A stretch of DNA of 64,000 nucleotides from positions 28,801 to 92,800 of the forward strand of contig NZ_JAAAWP010000006.1 of the NCBI RefSeq assembly GCF_010500915.1. Direction: 5' to 3'. This document shows positions 62,519 through 64,000 of the stretch, in pieces. Position numbers and translations under genes: made by a program. How positions within the stretch are numbered: position 1 is the first letter of the stretch; the number at the start of each line of letters is the position of its first letter. The notes beneath the pieces are model-generated. The model saw nothing but the letters and a program-made list of their open reading frames with translations, ran no database searches and was not told the origin of the DNA. The DNA is from Alteromonas hispanica (GTDB lineage: Bacteria > Pseudomonadota > Gammaproteobacteria > Enterobacterales > Alteromonadaceae).

Positions 62519-64000
62519 ATGGATAAAATCGAAATACGCGGTGCACGCACTCACAACCTGAAGAATATCGATTTGACACTACCACGAGACAAGCTGGTAG
62601 TAATAACTGGTCTTTCCGGATCGGGTAAATCGTCTCTTGCATTTGACACCTTGTACGCTGAGGGTCAGCGTCGTTACGTTGAGTCACTCTCTGCTTATGC
62701 GCGTCAATTCCTCTCAATGATGGAAAAACCAGATGTTGACCACATTGAAGGCTTATCGCCTGCCATTTCGATTGAGCAAAAATCTACGTCGCACAACCCA
62801 CGTTCTACGGTGGGCACAATTACCGAGATTTATGACTACCTGCGTTTGATGTTTGCCAGGGTGGGAACCCCTCGTTGTCCTGACCACGACGTTCCACTTG
62901 ATGCACAAACCGTAAGTCAAATGGTGGATAAGGTGCTGGCTATGCCAGAAGGCAGCAAATTGATGCTTCTTGCACCTATCATTAAAGAACGTAAAGGGGA
63001 GCACGTTAAAGCCTTGCAGAATTTGTCTGCCCAAGGATTTATTCGCGCTCGCATTGATGGTGAAGTGTGCGATCTTTCCGATCCTCCACCGCTGGACCTG
63101 CACAAAAAGCATACCATTGAAGTGGTAGTAGACAGGTTTAAAGTGCGCGATGATTTGGCACTTCGCCTATCAGAATCTTTTGAAACCGCTCTTTCCCTTG
63201 CTGGCGGTAACGCTGTTATTGCTGACATGGATAACAAAGATGCAGAAGAAATTGTATTTTCTGCAAATTTTGCCTGTCCTCATTGCGGTTACAGCTTGAG
63301 CGAATTAGAGCCTAGACTATTTTCATTTAACAATCCTGCTGGTGCCTGTCCTACTTGTGATGGCTTAGGCACCCGAAACTTTTTCGATCCTTCACGCATT
63401 ATCACCAACACCGAGCTTAGCTTGTCTGGTGGTGCAATCCGCGGATGGGACAAACGCAGTTATTATTATTTCCAAATGCTGCAAGCAGTTGCTGATCACT
63501 ATAAGTTTAGCTTAACAGCCCCTTTCGAAGAGCTAGAAGACGCACATAAAGACATTGTTCTGTATGGCTCAAAGGGTAAATCGTTATCGTTCAAATATAT
63601 TAACGAGCGCGGCGATATTATGGAGCGTAAGCACCCTTTCGAAGGCATTATTCCGAATATGGAGCGACGCTATCGCGAGACCGAGTCAAACTCTGTGCGC
63701 GAAGAGCTTGGCAAATATCTCAGCCAACAGCACTGCAGTAGCTGCAACGGCTCACGCCTTCGCGTTGAAGCGCGTAACGTATTTATTCAACAAACCACGC
63801 TGCCCACTATTGCCGATATGTCGATAGCCGAGGCATATACGTTTTTTGAAACTCTCGATTTAGCCGGCCAAAAAGCTCAGATAGCTGAAAAGATCCTAAA
63901 AGAAATACTCGATCGGCTGCGCTTTTTAGTTAACGTTGGGCTTAATTATCTGTCACTGTCTCGTAGTGCAGACACACTTTCAGGTGGCGAAGCCCAGCGG
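62519..64000 (+). CDS. uvrA: Excinuclease ABC subunit A (UvrA), truncated by the window edge
   Basis: 494 codons, in frame to the right edge, from ATG at 62519. The start [19 protein letters not shown], Walker [36 protein letters not shown], first zinc finger ([19 protein letters not shown] to CPTCDGLG) and the ABC signature LSGGEAQR at the very end are visible. UvrA recognises damaged DNA with UvrB in nucleotide excision repair. A second ABC half should follow outside the window. Confidence 0.98.
   Translation, partial: MDKIEIRGARTHNLKNIDLTLPRDKLVVITGLSGSGKSSLAFDTLYAEGQRRYVESLSAYARQFLSMMEKPDVDHIEGLSPAISIEQKSTSHNPRSTVGTITEIYDYLRLMFARVGTPRCPDHDVPLDAQTVSQMVDKVLAMPEGSKLMLLAPIIKERKGEHVKALQNLSAQGFIRARIDGEVCDLSDPPPLDLHKKHTIEVVVDRFKVRDDLALRLSESFETALSLAGGNAVIADMDNKDAEEIVFSANFACPHCGYSLSELEPRLFSFNNPAGACPTCDGLGTRNFFDPSRIITNTELSLSGGAIRGWDKRSYYYFQMLQAVADHYKFSLTAPFEELEDAHKDIVLYGSKGKSLSFKYINERGDIMERKHPFEGIIPNMERRYRETESNSVREELGKYLSQQHCSSCNGSRLRVEARNVFIQQTTLPTIADMSIAEAYTFFETLDLAGQKAQIAEKILKEILDRLRFLVNVGLNYLSLSRSADTLSGGEAQR

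Overview
The window looks like chromosomal DNA of a marine gammaproteobacterium of the Alteromonadales, most likely Alteromonas or a close relative. This rests on the gene set: an ArcA with enterobacterial-type sequence, the mreBCD-maf-rng-yhdP-nit-tldD run, a large TonB-dependent receptor beside a flavin halogenase and a SapC-family gene, a vSGLT-like sodium/galactose symporter, and a giant cadherin-like repeat protein. The base composition is even. I see no insertion sequence, prophage or CRISPR array.

Layout, left to right. (1) 1-6271: the N-terminal 2090 residues of a giant secreted adhesin-like protein on the minus strand. It has about 13 tandem 90-residue cadherin-like repeats and runs off the left edge. 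(2) 6447-6765: tRNA-Phe with promoter and terminator, plus a duplicated tRNA 3' end and terminator. (3) 6836-11017: yggX and mutY (minus), then an alpha/beta hydrolase, trmB and rsmC (plus). (4) 11283-15377: glgA, a membrane histidine kinase, and arcA. (5) 15483-19679: lacZ with a divergent AraC-type regulator. (6) 19784-24134: pmbA, darP, tldD and a nitrilase-family amidase. (7) 24127-32865: yhdP, rng, maf, mreD, mreC and mreB, one long minus-strand run read from mreB towards tldD. (8) 33285-38121: a small membrane protein and the glycerol genes glpD, glpR and glpK, with GlpR-type operators but no glpF. (9) 38425-47349: TonB-dependent receptor, tryptophan-halogenase-like flavoprotein, SapC-family protein, SSS transporter and GH36 alpha-galactosidase. 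(10) 47413-52488: TPR protein, secreted alpha/beta hydrolase, putative secreted metallopeptidase and ssb. (11) 52804-59474: vSGLT-like symporter, galK, galT, galM and a divergent LacI/GalR-type regulator. (12) 59801-64000: an alpha/beta-hydrolase-fold lipoprotein whose nucleophile serine is replaced by glycine, a YajR-like MFS protein, a short tandem repeat, and the first 494 codons of uvrA.

The most coherent system is for galactosides. An outer-membrane receptor would bring oligosaccharide into the periplasm. SSS symporters would move sugars across the inner membrane. GH36 alpha-galactosidase and GH2 beta-galactosidase would release galactose, and galM, galK and galT would send it into the Leloir pathway. 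A near-identical 15-bp palindrome (consensus GGTAAACGTWTMACC) lies upstream of the receptor, of the secreted hydrolase at 48868, and exactly at the predicted start of galT transcription. This suggests one regulon, probably controlled by the GalR-like protein at 58473. The halogenase and SapC genes inside this locus have no obvious place in sugar catabolism and are the most intriguing biology here. galE is not in the window.
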